A stretch of DNA of 10,605 nt. Origin: Clostridium sp. CAG:964 (GTDB lineage Bacteria; Bacillota; Clostridia; Oscillospirales; Acutalibacteraceae). The notes beneath the pieces are model-generated. The model had not been told where the DNA came from. It did not search any database and saw only the letters and a program-made list of their open reading frames with translations. The DNA is taken from assembly GCA_000435335.1 (NCBI GenBank), contig FR891331.1:1-10605 (forward strand). Direction: 5' to 3'. Both the position numbers and the translations under genes were made by a program. Position 1 is the stretch's first letter. Every line of letters begins with the position of its first letter. Positions 1 through 6,462 of the stretch are shown piece by piece.

Positions 1-14
1 AATACAAATTAAAA

Positions 15-129
15 TCATAATTCAAAAAACTGTACAAATCCATTGTAGAGCATGGAAATGATCTGGGAACAGCAGTGGGTAAAGTCGTCAAAGCCGCAGT
101 CACCAAAGTATATGTATATACTTTTAGTA
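15..129. other. Non-genic stretch downstream of recQ; possible decayed coding remnant
   Basis: No complete gene is visible here. The patch from about 31 to 104 is richer in G and C than its AT-rich surroundings and is open in more than one frame. On the minus strand one frame runs without a stop from about 131 to a TGA at 15-17 and includes the stretch GDCGFDDFTHCC. On the plus strand a frame from 21 stays open into recQ and includes the stretch YKSIVEHGNDLGTAVGKVV. Neither frame has a credible start and ribosome binding site, and I recognise neither peptide. The sequence could be a remnant of a broken gene or plain recQ 3' UTR. A short hairpin at 105-124 (AAAGTATA, loop TGTA, TATACTTT) sits just after the recQ stop but has no T-tract. 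Confidence 0.2.
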
Positions 130-2181
130 TTAATCGCTTTTTGAGGTTAGCGGCTTCATTCCGAAAAATGCAGTTGAAATATACTTTTCTCCACATTTTT
201 CAAAATTAACCTTTATAATATCACTTTTCAATTTGGCAAGGGTAACCGTACCCTTGCCAAATTGTTTATGCAGTACGGCTGTACCCTCTTTGTACAGAGC
301 CGATCGGTTTTTAAGCTGCGTCGGTGTAAGCTGCAGCTCCTCTTTAGTATAAAAGCCCTTTTCGTATTCGCAGTAAAGTCCTATTGCCGTAATAAATATC
401 AGACCGTAATTTTCTGCCTTGCGAGTACCCACACCGCTTACATTCAGTATTCGAGAAAGATCTGTCGGCTTTTTAATGCACATATCCTTTAGTGAATTGT
501 TGCTGAATATTACATAAGCCGGCACATTTTCCTCCTCTGCCAGCCGATTCCGTACACTGCGTATATAGTCGTACATTTCTTCGTTGTAGCCGTCGTTTTC
601 GCTAACGGTAAAAGCCTTTTCTCTTTTCAGGGTATCTGTCCTTTGGGTACGCATAGTAACCTTAAGCTCACCCTTTAAAATTTTAACAGAGCTGCCGTTA
701 AGCTTGAGTATAGGAAATTTGTCCTGCGTGCGGAAAACATATTCCTTTACAATAAGGTAATTTATAATTTTGTTTACCTCATCTCGAGTATTATCTTTTA
801 ACAAACCGTATGTAGACAGGCTGTCGAAGCCGTTATTAATTATATTTTGATTTTTACTTCCTAACAAAATATCCGCTATTATCTTAGCACCAAATCTTTG
901 CTTGGTTTTTGCTATACAGGAAAGCACCTTTTGTGCCTCTATGGTTATACTTTTTTCTACAAAGTCACCTGTACAGTTTGAGCAGTTGCCACAGTAGCCG
1001 CTGTAGGGCTGACCAAAGTATTTTAGTATGAATGCTCTTAAACAGTCGGCTGTGTTGCAGTAGCCGTACATTGCATTAAGCTGGCGAAGCTTGTTTTCAA
1101 CTATTATTTGGGCTGTTTCAGGCTCCAGCTGACTGCTTTCTATTGATTTTTCTATTAAAAACTTGTTGGTTGCATAGTCCTTTCCGCTAAACAGCAGTAT
1201 ACATTTAGCCGCACTGCCGTCTCTGCCGGCTCGGCCTGCCTCTTGGTAATAGCCCTCTATATTTTGCGGCATATTGTAATGCACAACATAGGCAACATCT
1301 GACTTATCTATGCCCATACCAAAAGCATTGGTAGCCACTATAACCCGACACCTGTCATAAATAAAGGCCTCTTGGTTCTGCTTTCTTTCATTCATACTCA
1401 TACCGGCATGGTAGGGCAGTGCCTTTATGCCTGCCTCTTGAAGCATTTTGCATACATCCTCTACATTTGAGCGTGTATTGCAGTACACAATACCACATTC
1501 CTCAGGGCTGCTGCGTACTATTGACAACAGCTGTGTATCTTTGTTTTTAGGGTGCATTACCTGAAAGCTTAGGTTGGGTCTGTCAAAGCCTGTGGTTATT
1601 ACAAATGGGTTATTTAACTGCAAAATATGCTCAATATCCTCCCTTACCTCCGGCGTGGCCGTAGCTGTAAAAGCCGAAACTATAGGGCGGTGGTTAAGCC
1701 TTGCTATAAAATCAACAATTTTTAAATAATCCGGACGGAAATCCTGTCCCCAGTGGGAAATGCAGTGTGCCTCGTCTACTGCTACCATTGATATATTTAT
1801 GCTTTTGCACATATTAAGAAAATCCGAGGTTAAAAGCTTTTCCGGTGCTGCGTATATAATTTTATATGTACCTGCCCTTGCCCTCTGCATTGCAAGGGCT
1901 TGCTGAGAAGCACTAAGACTGCTGTTTAAATAAGCCGCCTTAATGCCCATATTAACCAATGACCTTACTTGGTCGGTCATTAAAGAAATTAAGGGAGAAA
2001 TAACAATGGTAACTCCCTCAAGCATTAGTGCCGGAACCTGGTAGCACACCGACTTTCCTGCACCTGTAGGCATTACGCACAGAACATCACGCTTTGCGGT
2101 TATATTGTCTATAACCTGCTGCTGTGCTCCCTTAAAGCTGCTGTAGCCCCAGTATGCCTTTAAAAGCTCAAGCTTTTCCAT
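130..2181 (-). CDS. recQ: ATP-dependent DNA helicase RecQ with HRDC and PcrA/UvrD-like C-terminal tail
   Basis: A 683-residue 3'-5' superfamily 2 DNA helicase, acting in the cytoplasm in recombination and stalled-fork repair. Visible motifs in order are Walker A TGAGKS (39-44), DEAH (136-139), the RecQ aromatic-rich loop CISHWGQDFRP (140-150), motif VI QEAGRAGRDG (313-322), and a zinc site with Cys380, Cys397, Cys400 and Cys403 after the helicase lobes. A winged-helix RQC region follows (about 405-515), then an HRDC domain (about 533-605). The last 50 or so residues (from about 631) contain HKQFGKGTV and look like the Tudor-like C-terminal domain of PcrA/UvrD, which E. coli RecQ lacks. The ATG start has an AGGGAG ribosome binding site about 7-8 bases upstream. 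The gene lies 35 bases after panD with no terminator between, so it is probably the last gene of the pan transcript. It is intact, with no missing catalytic residue noticed. The tail assignment is by eye and less certain than RecQ itself. Confidence 0.97.
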   Translation of the reverse strand: MEKLELLKAYWGYSSFKGAQQQVIDNITAKRDVLCVMPTGAGKSVCYQVPALMLEGVTIVISPLISLMTDQVRSLVNMGIKAAYLNSSLSASQQALAMQRARAGTYKIIYAAPEKLLTSDFLNMCKSINISMVAVDEAHCISHWGQDFRPDYLKIVDFIARLNHRPIVSAFTATATPEVREDIEHILQLNNPFVITTGFDRPNLSFQVMHPKNKDTQLLSIVRSSPEECGIVYCNTRSNVEDVCKMLQEAGIKALPYHAGMSMNERKQNQEAFIYDRCRVIVATNAFGMGIDKSDVAYVVHYNMPQNIEGYYQEAGRAGRDGSAAKCILLFSGKDYATNKFLIEKSIESSQLEPETAQIIVENKLRQLNAMYGYCNTADCLRAFILKYFGQPYSGYCGNCSNCTGDFVEKSITIEAQKVLSCIAKTKQRFGAKIIADILLGSKNQNIINNGFDSLSTYGLLKDNTRDEVNKIINYLIVKEYVFRTQDKFPILKLNGSSVKILKGELKVTMRTQRTDTLKREKAFTVSENDGYNEEMYDYIRSVRNRLAEEENVPAYVIFSNNSLKDMCIKKPTDLSRILNVSGVGTRKAENYGLIFITAIGLYCEYEKGFYTKEELQLTPTQLKNRSALYKEGTAVLHKQFGKGTVTLAKLKSDIIKVNFEKCGEKYISTAFFGMKPLTSKSD

Positions 2182-2216
2182 TGTTATTCTCCCTAAGTTT
2201 GAATTATTATCTGTAG

Positions 2217-2612
2217 TTATATACAGTCTTGACTTAAAACCCCATACTTTTCGTAGCTGACGGTTTTAACTATTTTATTCTCCTCGTTTACAAACACAAC
2301 CCTTGGCTTGTGCTGTTTTACCTCGTCGGAGTCAAGCTGACAGTACGCCATAATAATAATATGGTCGCCTGTCTGTACACAGCGTGCCGCCGCACCGTTA
2401 AGGCATATCATACCGGAGTTTGGCTTGCCGGCTATTGTGTAGGTTTCAAAACGACTGCCGTTTTCAACATCTACTATTTGAACCTTTTCATATTCATATA
2501 TACCGGCTGCCTCCATCAAAGCAGGGTCAACAGTAATGCTGCCTATGTAATTAAGGTCTGCCTGCTGTACAACTGCCCTGTGAATTTTTCCTTTTAACAT
2601 TGTAACCTGCAT
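2217..2612 (-). CDS. panD: Aspartate 1-decarboxylase (pyruvoyl-dependent)
   Basis: Decarboxylates L-aspartate to beta-alanine, the amine half of pantothenate. The 131-residue proenzyme is of usual length for the family. Self-cleavage is expected between Gly24 and Ser25 (Y-I-G-S-I-T), which turns Ser25 into the N-terminal pyruvoyl cofactor of the alpha chain. Arg54 and Tyr58 (RFETY), conserved for substrate binding and catalysis, are present, as is the later NGAAAR loop. The start chosen (MQVTMLKGKIHRA) matches the family N-terminus and has an AAGGG ribosome binding site 9 bases upstream; Met5 would be an alternative but would remove conserved sequence. It lies 20 bases after panC and is followed by recQ. 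Confidence is high because the cleavage motif and context agree. Confidence 0.97.
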   Translation of the reverse strand: MQVTMLKGKIHRAVVQQADLNYIGSITVDPALMEAAGIYEYEKVQIVDVENGSRFETYTIAGKPNSGMICLNGAAARCVQTGDHIIIMAYCQLDSDEVKQHKPRVVFVNEENKIVKTVSYEKYGVLSQDCI

Positions 2613-2632
2613 ATTTTTCAGCCCTTTAAAAA

Positions 2633-3490
2633 TTATTTTTCTTTTCCGTTTTCAATAATAAAGTTATCTATAAGTCTGGTTTTTCCTATATACACAGCTA
2701 CAGCTGTAAGAATGTCGCCGTTAATATCCTCAACAACCTTAATATTCGGAAAATCAACCACCTGTACATAGTCAATTTTAGCCAAAGGCTCACTGTTGAT
2801 TATCTGTGTAACAGTGTCAATTACGGCCTTTGCACTTTTTTCGCCGTTTAGAACAAGCTCCTTGCCCTTTTCAAGCGCCTTGTGCAGTATTACAGCCGCC
2901 TTGCGTTCCTCCGGGCTTAGGTAGGTGTTTCGTGAGCTTTTTGCAAGCCCGTCAGCCTCACGAATAATAGGACAGCCTACAATTTCTATGTCAAAGTTAA
3001 GGTCCCTTACCATTCTTTTAATAACAGCCAGCTGCTGTGCGTCTTTTTGACCAAAATATGCTCTGTCAGGAGAAGCAATTAAAAACAGCTTTGAAACCAC
3101 TGTGCAAACACCTCTGAAGTGAATAGGTCTGCTTTTGCCGCACAGCTCCTCCGACGGGCCTGTAATGTCCACAAAGGTTGAAAAATCCTTGTGGTACATT
3201 TCCTCGGGTGTCGGGTGGAAAATAATATCTGCTCCGTTTTCTTCGCATACCTTTGCATCTCTATCAATATCCCTAGGGTAGCTTGCAAGGTCTTCGTTTG
3301 GTGCAAACTGTATAGGATTTACAAAGTCGCTTACAACTACTCTGTCATTTTCCTTGCTTGCCCTTGCTATAAGACTTGCGTGTCCCTCATGCAAATAGCC
3401 CATAGTTGGCACCAAGCCTACAGTAAGTCCCTGCTTGTGCCAAGCCTTTACGGCTTCTCTTACTTCGTTTATTGTATTAACAATCTTCAT
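2633..3490 (-). CDS. panC: Pantothenate synthetase (pantoate--beta-alanine ligase)
   Basis: Joins D-pantoate and beta-alanine using ATP, through a pantoyl-adenylate, to make pantothenate. The protein has 285 residues, typical for the family. It carries the HIGH-class nucleotide-binding signature PTMGYLHEGH (28-37), the VNPIQF segment (57-62), FGQKDAQQ (146-153), and the KMSKS-like loop region READGLAKSSRNTYLS (177-192). The segment VSDFVNP has Asp55 where the family more often has Ile, a small oddity that need not affect activity. The ATG is preceded by GGAG at 6 bases. It begins 10 bases after panB ends and stops 20 bases before panD, so the three are clearly co-transcribed. Confidence 0.98.
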   Translation of the reverse strand: MKIVNTINEVREAVKAWHKQGLTVGLVPTMGYLHEGHASLIARASKENDRVVVSDFVNPIQFAPNEDLASYPRDIDRDAKVCEENGADIIFHPTPEEMYHKDFSTFVDITGPSEELCGKSRPIHFRGVCTVVSKLFLIASPDRAYFGQKDAQQLAVIKRMVRDLNFDIEIVGCPIIREADGLAKSSRNTYLSPEERKAAVILHKALEKGKELVLNGEKSAKAVIDTVTQIINSEPLAKIDYVQVVDFPNIKVVEDINGDILTAVAVYIGKTRLIDNFIIENGKEK

Positions 3491-3500
3491 AATAAACTCC

Positions 3501-4328
3501 TTAGTATAGCTTTTCTATAATATCATCATCTATTGAGTAGCAGTGCTCCTGTGACGGAAAGCTGCCCTGCTGCATTTCATCTATATAGCTCTTAAAGGCC
3601 TCTTTCATAACCTGACCTACATTTGCAAATTTCTTAACAAACTTTGGTGTAAAGTCAGAAAACATACCCAGCATATCCTGGTAAACCAATACCTGACCGT
3701 CACAGCCTGAGCCCGCACCTATACCTATGGTGGGAATTTCAAGCTCTTTAGTAACCTTATCTGCAAGCCTTTCCGGTACACATTCAAGCACCACCGCAAA
3801 GGCTCCTGCCTCCTGCAATGCTCTTGCGTCGTCCAACAGCTTTTGTGCCGCCTGCTGTGTTTTGCCCTGTACTCTGTGACCGCCTAATGCATTTATGCTC
3901 TGCGGTGTAAGTCCTAGGTGCCCCATAACAGGAATACCGGCCTCTGTAACAGCCTTTACCTGTGGGCAAACCTCCTTGCCGCCCTCCAGCTTTACAGCCG
4001 ACGCTCTGCCTTCCTTCATAAGCCTGCCTGCATTTACAACAGCGTCGTATACCGAGGCTTGGTACGACATAAAGGGCATATCCACAACTACCATTGCGTT
4101 TTTTGCCCCTCGTGCTACAGCCGCACCGTGGTGAATCATATCCTCCATAGTTACCGACAGAGTATCCTCATAGCCAAGCACAACATTTCCAAGAGAGTCG
4201 CCTACCAAAATGGCGTTAATACCTGCTTCGTCCATAAGCTTTGCCGTAGAATAATCGTATGCCGTAAGCATGCTTATTTTTCTTCCCTGCTGTTTGCTTT
4301 GTTTAAAGGTTATTATTGTATTTTTCAC
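3501..4328 (-). CDS. panB: 3-methyl-2-oxobutanoate (ketopantoate) hydroxymethyltransferase
   Basis: Transfers a hydroxymethyl group from 5,10-methylene-tetrahydrofolate to alpha-ketoisovalerate, giving ketopantoate, the first committed step to pantothenate. The 275-residue product is a TIM-barrel enzyme. Expected metal ligands are visible as Asp44 (VGDSLG), Asp83 (VVVDMPF) and Glu115 (KLEGG), and the catalytic Glu182 lies in VLECVP. The family segments MLTAYDYSTAKLMDEAG and GHLGLTPQS are also present. The start is GTG at 4326-4328, not ATG. It overlaps the TGA stop of the upstream reductase gene by four bases (GTGA), with AAGGAG about 8 bases upstream inside that gene, which implies translational coupling. 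It is followed closely by panC. Confidence 0.98.
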   Translation of the reverse strand: MKNTIITFKQSKQQGRKISMLTAYDYSTAKLMDEAGINAILVGDSLGNVVLGYEDTLSVTMEDMIHHGAAVARGAKNAMVVVDMPFMSYQASVYDAVVNAGRLMKEGRASAVKLEGGKEVCPQVKAVTEAGIPVMGHLGLTPQSINALGGHRVQGKTQQAAQKLLDDARALQEAGAFAVVLECVPERLADKVTKELEIPTIGIGAGSGCDGQVLVYQDMLGMFSDFTPKFVKKFANVGQVMKEAFKSYIDEMQQGSFPSQEHCYSIDDDIIEKLY

Positions 4329-5185
4329 TTTAAAAGCTCCTTTTTAACCTGTGAATATTTTTGCACATCTGCCTTGTTGTAGTTTTTTCTTTGTGCTATA
4401 TCCAGTATTTCCAATCCCAATGCCTTATATATAGCCTTTTGGTGATCGTCCAGTACCTCCAGGTGGTGAATAACCGTATCTAGGTCGCCACGCTCTATAG
4501 GGCCTGTAAGGGCACTCTCTACATCTGTGTCAAAGGCACTGTTAAGATTGCTAAGCATAAGAGGCTTCAAGAACCGATAGGCCTCTTTCTTTGAAAAACC
4601 ACACTCCTGCAAAATTTCAACAGACATATTCAGCAAGCCCAGCAAGTGGTTGCTTGCCATTGACGCCGCAGCATGGTACAGCGGCTTTTTATTTTTGTTA
4701 ATAAAGCACACTCTGTTGCCGTTATAGCTGAAAAGCTCTGAAATTTTGTCAAGAAATATAGGGTGACCCTCTATTGTAAATACAATACCGTTCATATTTT
4801 TATAAGAGTCAAACCTATTATTAAAGGCATATACAGGGTGAACACTGCCTACATATGCACCGTAGCTTTCTGCGTCTGCAAAAACATCAGAAGATATTGA
4901 GCCACTAAAATGACAAATTATCTTGTTTTCTAATGAGTTTTTGTCAATGCAATCCCATACATTTTTTATTTGACTGTCATTTACAGTTATAAAAAGGGTA
5001 TTGCTTGCACTTACCAGTTCCTCCAGCGTATCAAACGCTGTGGTGTTACAAAAATCGGCTGCCTCAACTGCCTTTTGGTGACTTCTGTTATAAAAGCCCG
5101 TAAGGGTGTCAAGGTCAGAATTAACAGTAATATATTTGCCGATAGAGCATCCCGCCCTGCCGGCACCTATTATACCAATTTTCAT
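4325..5185 (-). CDS. Rossmann/DUF2520 oxidoreductase, candidate ketopantoate reductase (PanG-like)
   Basis: A 286-residue predicted NAD(P)-dependent dehydrogenase. The N-terminus has a dinucleotide-binding fold, MKIGIIGAGRAG, with GxGxxG at 7-12. A helical C-terminal half resembling the DUF2520 domain follows, including HPVYAF and YHAAASMASNHLLGLL. It is the first gene of the pan operon and overlaps panB by four bases. The window has no classical panE, and the missing step between PanB and PanC is reduction of ketopantoate to pantoate. From memory, DUF2520-type proteins include PanG of Francisella, an alternative ketopantoate reductase, so this is the natural candidate; the reaction is inferred from context, not shown by residues. 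An in-frame ATG 18 codons upstream (5239) was rejected. The start at 5185 has a near-perfect GGAGGTGAT site and begins exactly at the Rossmann strand. Confidence 0.85.
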   Translation of the reverse strand: MKIGIIGAGRAGCSIGKYITVNSDLDTLTGFYNRSHQKAVEAADFCNTTAFDTLEELVSASNTLFITVNDSQIKNVWDCIDKNSLENKIICHFSGSISSDVFADAESYGAYVGSVHPVYAFNNRFDSYKNMNGIVFTIEGHPIFLDKISELFSYNGNRVCFINKNKKPLYHAAASMASNHLLGLLNMSVEILQECGFSKKEAYRFLKPLMLSNLNSAFDTDVESALTGPIERGDLDTVIHHLEVLDDHQKAIYKALGLEILDIAQRKNYNKADVQKYSQVKKELLK

Positions 5186-5188
5186 GCC

Positions 5189-5197
5189 ATCACCTCC
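5189..5197 (-). promoter_or_regulatory. Strong ribosome binding site deciding the start of the DUF2520 gene
   Basis: The minus strand reads GGAGGTGAT here, complementary to the 16S rRNA 3' end, and GGAGG ends 7 bases before the ATG at 5183-5185. It lies between the longer in-frame ATG at 5239 and the chosen start, so it supports the shorter protein. Confidence 0.85.
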
Positions 5198-5257
5198 GTT
5201 AAAATGTGACAACATATCTGTCTGATGCAGTTTCTGCAAGAATACTACTCACCCTAA

Positions 5258-5286
5258 ATAATAGCATACAACTTAAATTTCAGCAA
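5258..5286 (-). promoter_or_regulatory. Sigma-A promoter of the pan-recQ operon
   Basis: On the minus strand a -35 TTGCTG (5281-5286) and a -10 TATTAT (5258-5263) are separated by 17 bases, and the -10 is preceded by TATGC, an extended -10 (TRTGn). Transcription would start near 5251, leaving a leader of about 65 bases before the DUF2520 gene. The leader has only a small TGCAG/CTGCA hairpin and no riboswitch that I recognise. The -35 is weak (3 of 6), so the extended -10 probably matters. Confidence 0.65.
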
Positions 5287-5296
5287 GAAAATAGGT

Positions 5297-5330
5297 TAAA
5301 ATATTTATAGGTAATACAGGAAAACCTATA
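5297..5330 (-). terminator. Weak candidate terminator after the acetyltransferase gene
   Basis: Just after the stop codon the minus strand can fold as TATAGGT, an 11-base loop, then ACCTATA (arms 5324-5330 and 5306-5312), followed by an A/T-rich run ending in TTTT. The stem is only 7 pairs and mostly A/T, so termination may be partial. It lies immediately before the pan promoter, a sensible place to isolate the two units. Confidence 0.4.
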
Positions 5331-5331
5331 C

Positions 5332-5910
5332 TTAGTCTAAAATAACCATATCTTTGTCGGTTATTTTGCGTATAACCCTGCACGGACTGCCTGCAGCAAC
5401 CACGCCGGCCGGTATATCCTTGTTTACTACACTACCGGCACCTATTATACTGCCCTCGCCTATGGTTACACCACTGCATACTGTTGAGTTAGCACCTATC
5501 CAAACTCTGTCTTTAATATTTATAGGCTTTGAGGTTTCTATAACCGCTCTTTGTTGTGGGTGCATACCGTGGCCTGCACAGGCTATGCATACTCCCGGGC
5601 CTATAAATACTTCGTTTCCAATATGTACAGGTGATGTGTCAAGAATTACACAGTTATAATTAATAAAGGCCATACCGCTGAAGTGAATATTAAAGCCATA
5701 ATCGTACCTAAATGACGGTTCAATAAATACATTCTCGTTATAATCGCCAAGAAGCTCACCTAAAATTTCTGCTTTCTTTTGGGTATCATCAGGGGGACAC
5801 ATATTATATTTATAACACAGCATTTTTGATTTTTTCTGAATTTCAACGGATTCCATATTATGTTCTATGCAAAATTCCTCTTCACTTTTTAACCTTTCTA
5901 AAAAATTCAT
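5332..5910 (-). CDS. Maltose/galactoside-type sugar O-acetyltransferase (left-handed beta-helix)
   Basis: A 192-residue acetyl-CoA-dependent O-acetyltransferase of the LacA/Maa/NodL group, cytoplasmic and probably a trimer. The N-terminal 55 or so residues match the helical maltose-acetyltransferase cap. From about 60 to 180 there are hexapeptide repeats typical of the left-handed beta-helix (IGNEVFIGPGV, GVTIGEGSIIGAGSVV). The catalytic His is expected at 114 (CAGHGMHP, equivalent to LacA His115), with Asn84 as the usual partner. The family ending KDIPAGVVAAGSPCRVIRKI is intact. The ATG has GAGGG 6 bases upstream. It is a single-gene unit with its own promoter at 5948-5977, divergent from spoVAE. 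The acceptor sugar cannot be told from sequence, and the annotated substrates of this family are often unreliable. Confidence 0.92.
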   Translation of the reverse strand: MNFLERLKSEEEFCIEHNMESVEIQKKSKMLCYKYNMCPPDDTQKKAEILGELLGDYNENVFIEPSFRYDYGFNIHFSGMAFINYNCVILDTSPVHIGNEVFIGPGVCIACAGHGMHPQQRAVIETSKPINIKDRVWIGANSTVCSGVTIGEGSIIGAGSVVNKDIPAGVVAAGSPCRVIRKITDKDMVILD

Positions 5911-5947
5911 AAAAATCCCTCTAGTTATCGAAATTAATTACAGGCAC

Positions 5948-5977
5948 ATTATAGCACACAACAACTTTTATTTGCTA
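5948..5977 (-). promoter_or_regulatory. Sigma-A promoter of the acetyltransferase gene
   Basis: The minus strand carries a perfect -10 TATAAT (5948-5953) with an extended TGTGC in front. The best -35 is TAGCAA (5972-5977) at 18 bases, a poor match, so recognition probably rests on the extended -10. The start of transcription would be near 5941, about 30 bases before the ATG. Confidence 0.65.
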
Positions 5978-5983
5978 CAGCAA
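5972..5983. repeat. Short perfect inverted repeat over the -35 region, possible operator
   Basis: TTGCTACAGCAA is a 5+2+5 dyad overlapping the -35 of the acetyltransferase promoter, in the gap between divergent genes. Its position would suit a dimeric repressor. A dyad this short can arise by chance, and no second copy was found in the window. Confidence 0.25.
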
Positions 5984-6021
5984 CAATAAACATAGTGGAG
6001 TTATATTTTATATTTCCGTTT

Positions 6022-6051
6022 TGTATATTTCTACATTGGCAGCAAAGACTA
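6022..6051 (+). promoter_or_regulatory. Candidate forespore (sigma-G-like) promoter of spoVAE
   Basis: TGTATA at 6022-6027 resembles the sigma-G -35 (TGAATA, 5 of 6). After 17 bases, AAGACTA at 6045-6051 resembles its -10 (CATACTA, 5 of 7). Transcription would start near 6058, about 25 bases before the ATG. spoVA operons in Bacillus are transcribed by sigma-G, which motivated the search, so this match is prompted by expectation and the -10 is imperfect. Confidence 0.35.
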
Positions 6052-6081
6052 AAAACAGATGATAAAAGAGAGGTAAACCTT

Positions 6082-6444
6082 ATGTTAATGGATTATATTA
6101 ACGCCTTTTGGGTAGGCGGGCTAATATGTGTAATTGGTCAGATACTTATCGATAAAACAAAATTGACTCCTGCAAGAATACTCGTAAGCTTTGTAGTGCT
6201 GGGTGTTGTGCTGACAGCAATAGGCGTTTACAAGCCTATTGTAGATTTTGCCGGTGCCGGTGCTTCAGTACCGCTAAGCGGCTTTGGCTATACTATGGCA
6301 GAGGGCGTAAAGAAAGCAATAGCAAGCGATGACGCTTTGGGTATAATAACAGGCGGTGTTACAGCTGCGGCGGCAGGAATAGCCTCTGCAATAGTTTTTG
6401 GATGCCTTTTTGCACTTATAACCAAGCAAAGAGACAAAAGCTGA
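6082..6444 (+). CDS. spoVAE: Stage V sporulation protein AE (SpoVAE/SpoVAEb)
   Basis: A 120-residue integral membrane protein of the SpoVA complex in the spore inner membrane, which moves dipicolinic acid (with calcium) into the forespore and out on germination. Hydrophobic segments lie at about 5-23, 33-50 and 86-113. The family signatures VGGLICVIGQILIDKTKLTP (11-30) and DFAGAGASVPLSGFG (55-69) are clear, which separates it from SpoVAC. The frame is open from 5995, but the start at 6082 has AGAGAGG at 6067-6073 and gives the usual length; the extra upstream residues do not fit the family. A second ATG at 6088 is possible. It is the only plus-strand gene, lacks the usual neighbours spoVAC and spoVAD, and ends at a strong hairpin. 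Confidence 0.93.
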   Translation: MLMDYINAFWVGGLICVIGQILIDKTKLTPARILVSFVVLGVVLTAIGVYKPIVDFAGAGASVPLSGFGYTMAEGVKKAIASDDALGIITGGVTAAAAGIASAIVFGCLFALITKQRDKS

Positions 6445-6462
6445 TATAAGGCTTTATAACAG

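Noticed and set aside
24..47. Five-pair hairpin TACAA/TTGTA followed by six Ts on the minus strand as the recQ terminator
   Set aside because: The stem is too short and A/T-rich to claim, although the T-run is suggestive; kept as unproven.
105..124. Hairpin AAAGTATA-TGTA-TATACTTT after recQ as a terminator
   Set aside because: It is A/T-only apart from one pair and is followed by GGTG on the minus strand, with no T-run.
3895..4382. Plus-strand open frames of 79 and 154 codons over panB and the DUF2520 gene
   Set aside because: They lie fully or mostly antisense to well-recognised genes, have no family resemblance, and lack a good ribosome binding site; they are shadows of the coding strand.
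5186..5239. Longer start for the DUF2520 protein at 5239
   Set aside because: The extra 18 residues precede the Rossmann strand without family support, while a GGAGGTGAT site directly serves the ATG at 5185.
5186..5257. Riboswitch or attenuator in the pan operon leader
   Set aside because: The leader is only about 65 bases and holds just a 5-pair hairpin; no known aptamer signature or terminator-antiterminator pair is visible.
5995..6081. Upstream extension of spoVAE from 5995
   Set aside because: The added residues are not SpoVAE-like, overlap the likely promoter, and the ATG at 6082 has its own AGAGAGG site and gives the family length.
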